A stretch of DNA of 64,000 bases from Thiocapsa marina 5811 (GTDB lineage Bacteria; Pseudomonadota; Gammaproteobacteria; Chromatiales; Chromatiaceae): assembly GCF_000223985.1 (NCBI RefSeq), contig NZ_AFWV01000016.1, positions 1 to 64,000 on the forward strand. Reading direction: 5' to 3'. The position numbers were made by a program, and so were the translations under genes. Below the pieces are notes generated by a model. The model was not told the DNA's origin. It did not search any database and saw only the letters and a program-made list of their open reading frames with translations. Numbering within the stretch: position 1 is the first letter of the stretch; every line of letters begins with the position of its first letter. Positions 61,526 to 64,000 of this stretch are shown piece after piece.

Positions 61526-63376
61526 CTACGGCTCGTATCGCAAGGTCAGGTAAAACGCCCTCCCCGGCTGGTTGAACAGATACGCGGTCTGGTAGTCCTC
61601 GTCGAGTGCGTTCTCCAGTCGCCCCTGAATGCGTACCGCAGGGGTGAAGGCGTACTCGGCGCGCAGACCCAAGAGGGTATAACCGTCCAGCCGCTCGCTG
61701 TTGGCCAGGTCGTCGAATGTTCGCCCGGCGACATAGAGGCTTAGCCCCGCAGACCAGCGCTCGAACCGACGGTCCAGATCGAGCTGGACCATTTGCTCGG
61801 GGCGTCGCGGCAACAGATTACCCTGATTCGGGCCGTTCGAGCGGTTTTCCGGATCCAGCAGGGTGAGACTGGCGCCGAAATCCCACTCACGGATGCTCAG
61901 CAATCCGGACGCCTCGAAGCCGCGGATGCGGGCCGAGGCGATATTGGCCGGCGCGTAGGTGACCGAGTCGAAGGCGATCAGGTCGTCGATGTCGGTCTCG
62001 TAGAGACTCAGCTCCCAGCGGCCCAGCGGCAAGGCGCCGGTCAGACCCAGCTCCAGGCTGGCGGATTCCTCCGGGGACAGATCGGGATTACCGAAGCCGG
62101 GGTAGTAGAGGTCGTTGAAGGTCGGCGCCTTGAAGGCGGTGCCGTAGGACAGAGAGACGCGAATCCCTTGATCGAACAGATAACCCCAAGCGACATTGCC
62201 GGTCGTCTGTCCGCCGAACTGCTGGTAGTCGTCGTATCTGAGGCTGGCGGCAAGCTCGTTCGCCCCGATGGAGCCGAGATATTGTCCGTAGACACCCGTG
62301 TTGCTGCGCGAGTCGTCCGTGTAGTCCACGGTGCCCGAGATTCGGTCGACCTGGTAGTCCAGTCCCAAGGTAAAGAGCTGCTCGGGGATCAAGGCGAGAT
62401 CGTTCTGGATGCCGAAGCTGTCGCGCTCGGTCTCGAAGCTGTCGACGAAACGCTCGGGCACAAAGGCGTCGGAATAAAACGCCCGATACGTGTCCTGACT
62501 CCGACCGGCCGAGAGGGTCAGGGTCCAGGGATCGAGCGGACGCAAGGTGCCTTCCACGCCGAACACCTGTTGCTCTGAGCGCGAGAGGTTGCCCGCGAAG
62601 ATGGACCCGTCGAAATCGGTCCGGTTATCGGAGGTGAGGAGACTGAAATCGACCTTGGCCCTGTCGCTGAATTCGTAGCCGGCGCGTGCACTCACGCCGA
62701 GGTTGCGGTAGCCGTCGCGATCCGGCTGGTCGACGCCGCAGCCGGCGAAGGGGAAGGCGCGGCCGTCGCAGGCATTGATCCCGTCGGTCTGCTCCATGTT
62801 GGCGCCGACGTCGAACCAGCCCCGCTCCCCGCCGCCCGAGATGCCGCCCGCAACACTCGCCGTATCGAAGCTCCCCGCGCCGACGCTGAACCGCGGTCGT
62901 AAGGCACCGCCGCCGCGGCGGGTGAAGATCTGGATCACGCCGCCGATCGCCTCCGATCCGTAGAGGCTCGAGCGTGGACCGCGCACGACCTCGATACGCT
63001 CGATCTGGGCGATCGGCAGATCCTGCAACGGCGCCGTGCCGAGGGTCGCCGAACCGACCTTCACGCCGTCGATCAGGACCAGCACATGGCCCGCATTGGT
63101 CCCGCGCAGAAAGAGCGACGCCGGCTGACCGGCCCCGCCGCTGCCCGAGATCGTGACGCCCGGCAGGCCCCGCAGGGCATCCGGGACCGAGCGAAACTGA
63201 CGGCGCTCGATCTCCTCGCGATCGATCACGCTGACCGACGCCAGGGTGCGATCTTCGGGCTCCGGCGTACGGGTTGCGGTCACCACGAGGGGATCAAGGA
63301 TCACAGTCTGCGTGTCCGCATGCAGCGGCAGACCGAACGACAGCGACAAGGCCGCCGCCACAAGAGGGATTCTCAT
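61526..63376 (-). CDS. btuB: TonB-dependent cobalamin receptor BtuB
   Basis: A 616-residue outer-membrane receptor with a signal peptide (MRIPLVAAALSLSFGLPLHA), a TonB box-like LDPLVVTATRT, a plug domain (LRGLPGVTISGSGG, VLVLIDGVKVGSATLG, IEVVRGPRSSLYGSEAIGG) and a beta barrel ending FYLTLRYEP. Barrel and plug details fit BtuB. The ATG at 63376 has GGAG upstream. A cobalamin riboswitch lies in the leader, which strongly supports B12 as the substrate. Confidence 0.92.
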   Translation of the reverse strand: MRIPLVAAALSLSFGLPLHADTQTVILDPLVVTATRTPEPEDRTLASVSVIDREEIERRQFRSVPDALRGLPGVTISGSGGAGQPASLFLRGTNAGHVLVLIDGVKVGSATLGTAPLQDLPIAQIERIEVVRGPRSSLYGSEAIGGVIQIFTRRGGGALRPRFSVGAGSFDTASVAGGISGGGERGWFDVGANMEQTDGINACDGRAFPFAGCGVDQPDRDGYRNLGVSARAGYEFSDRAKVDFSLLTSDNRTDFDGSIFAGNLSRSEQQVFGVEGTLRPLDPWTLTLSAGRSQDTYRAFYSDAFVPERFVDSFETERDSFGIQNDLALIPEQLFTLGLDYQVDRISGTVDYTDDSRSNTGVYGQYLGSIGANELAASLRYDDYQQFGGQTTGNVAWGYLFDQGIRVSLSYGTAFKAPTFNDLYYPGFGNPDLSPEESASLELGLTGALPLGRWELSLYETDIDDLIAFDSVTYAPANIASARIRGFEASGLLSIREWDFGASLTLLDPENRSNGPNQGNLLPRRPEQMVQLDLDRRFERWSAGLSLYVAGRTFDDLANSERLDGYTLLGLRAEYAFTPAVRIQGRLENALDEDYQTAYLFNQPGRAFYLTLRYEP

Positions 63377-63602
63377 CGACAAACTCCGACACAGGCCCGA
63401 GCGCACCCGCATGGGCCAACAGAAAGAAGGGGTCGAGAGAACGACGTCGGGCGAGAGCGGAGCCGTGACGATACGACGGGGCCGGCATCCCGGCCGGCCG
63501 CCCCGCGCGACCCCGGTTCGAGGCTCCTCCCGAGTGTCTCGAAGACGCGAAAGGCCGACGGCTGGTCGGCCCTTGCACGCATGTAAGACGCACGAAACGG
63601 TC

Positions 63603-63802
63603 CCCGATCATCCGGCCGGTCTCCGGGCTCACGAGCGGGGTCGAACCCCGGACGCGGCGCCTTCCCGTGATGACTCACAGTGGCATCTCGCCGCGTCTTG
63701 ACTCGTCTACCGTTGCGGGGGCAGCGTCGGATTTGCGGGTCCCGAGGGCACCGCGCACCGACTTCCCGTTTAACCCGGAAGGCGAAGGCCTTCGAGGCAC
63801 CG
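63603..63802 (-). promoter_or_regulatory. cobalamin riboswitch
   Basis: Reading the minus strand, the conserved blocks occur in order: GGTGCC, TTAAACGGGAAGTCGGTGCG, GACGCTGCCCCCGCAACGGT, the B12-box core GCCACTGTG, CGGGAAGGCGCCGC, and GAGCCCGGAGACCGGCCGG. These are the landmarks of the AdoCbl riboswitch. It controls btuB, which starts about 225 bases downstream. Binding of cobalamin would lower expression. Confidence 0.93.
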
Positions 63803-63929
63803 GACAATCAACGCGGCACTGTAGGGTTTTGGCGATCGTCGCGTCAATCCGCACGGCGCCTGTCCGAGGCCGAGCGCTGACCTGGATCAATAGATGCCGT
63901 CAAACTCGGGCGAGCGCAGATCGCGCCGC

Positions 63930-64000
63930 TCAGAAGATGGTGCTGATCAGATAGGACGTATAGGCGACGAAACAGCCGAGGAGGAGCAACCCCTCGAGTC
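63930..64000 (-). CDS. C-terminal end of a probable calcium/sodium antiporter (partial)
   Basis: The last 22 codons of a gene that enters from the right edge: LEGLLLLGCFVAYTSYLIST and the final IF, then TGA. A single hydrophobic helix with EGLLLL...YTSYL closes YrbG/CaxA-type Na/Ca exchangers. Too short for certainty. Confidence 0.4.
   Translation of the reverse strand, partial: LEGLLLLGCFVAYTSYLISTIF

Overview
The window looks like a chromosome segment of a high-GC purple sulfur gammaproteobacterium (Chromatiaceae, probably Thiocapsa or a close relative). The pointers are an LH2 antenna (puc) cluster with a PucC-type assembly factor, flavocytochrome c sulfide dehydrogenase (fccAB), an alpha/beta bacterioferritin pair, and a cobalamin salvage/uptake block. 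The assignment rests on protein family recognition only; no database search was run.

Layout. 0-1 kb: 3'-truncated hsdM ending in an attC-like element. 1.1-7.8 kb: iron/heme and metal region: hemP, two exported proteins of the NikK/NikL type, a porin, a Fur-boxed promoter, a small unknown gene, a HemS-like protein and a DUF2325 protein. 7.9-10.8 kb: puc cluster (two beta/alpha pairs, the first beta frameshifted, plus pucC). 11.2-14.2 kb: bfr pair, bfd, cytochrome c peroxidase. 14.8-25.1 kb: GH17-GT2 glucan synthase, RlpA, ABC-2 exporter, lipoprotein hydrolase, DsbA, and a PEP-synthase-like protein without the phosphotransfer domains. 25.4-30 kb: gdhA, then an accessory island with a REP-associated transposase, tandem repeats, a decayed type IIG restriction-modification gene and a YefM-YoeB pair. 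30-35.5 kb: TldD/PmbA-like pair and a hybrid histidine kinase. 35.6-41.2 kb: TPR protein, octaheme HAO-like cytochrome, a cluster of FNR-type sites, and fccA/fccB. 41.4-50.9 kb: small genes, CopD, pgl, response regulator, phosphoketolase, glycogen phosphorylase, PIN protein. 51-57 kb: exported unknown, deleted ddpX relic, SSS-type sensor kinase with response regulator and a CBS/DUF294 protein. 57-64 kb: one tight operon btuM-cobO-cobU-cobT-cobC-cobS, then btuB behind a cobalamin riboswitch, and the end of a probable Ca/Na antiporter.

The most unusual feature is a family of about 190-bp composite palindromic repeats (module A bounded by TAAACCGCGTCC/GGACGCGGTTTA, an AT-rich linker, module B bounded by TTAAACCGCGCC/GCGCGGTTTA). 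There are eight well-preserved copies, in both orientations, plus three remnants. The terminal arm carries an in-frame TAA (once TGA) that is the actual stop codon of eight neighbouring genes. Copies also sit inside the fccA-fccB and ABC-exporter gene pairs. A second, unrelated REP family surrounds the transposase at 27 kb.

Regulatory signals visible: three sigma70-like promoters overlapped by Fur-box-like palindromes (hemP, the HemS-like operon, bfd), FNR-like sites between the octaheme cytochrome and fccA, a YefM operator, and the cobalamin riboswitch.
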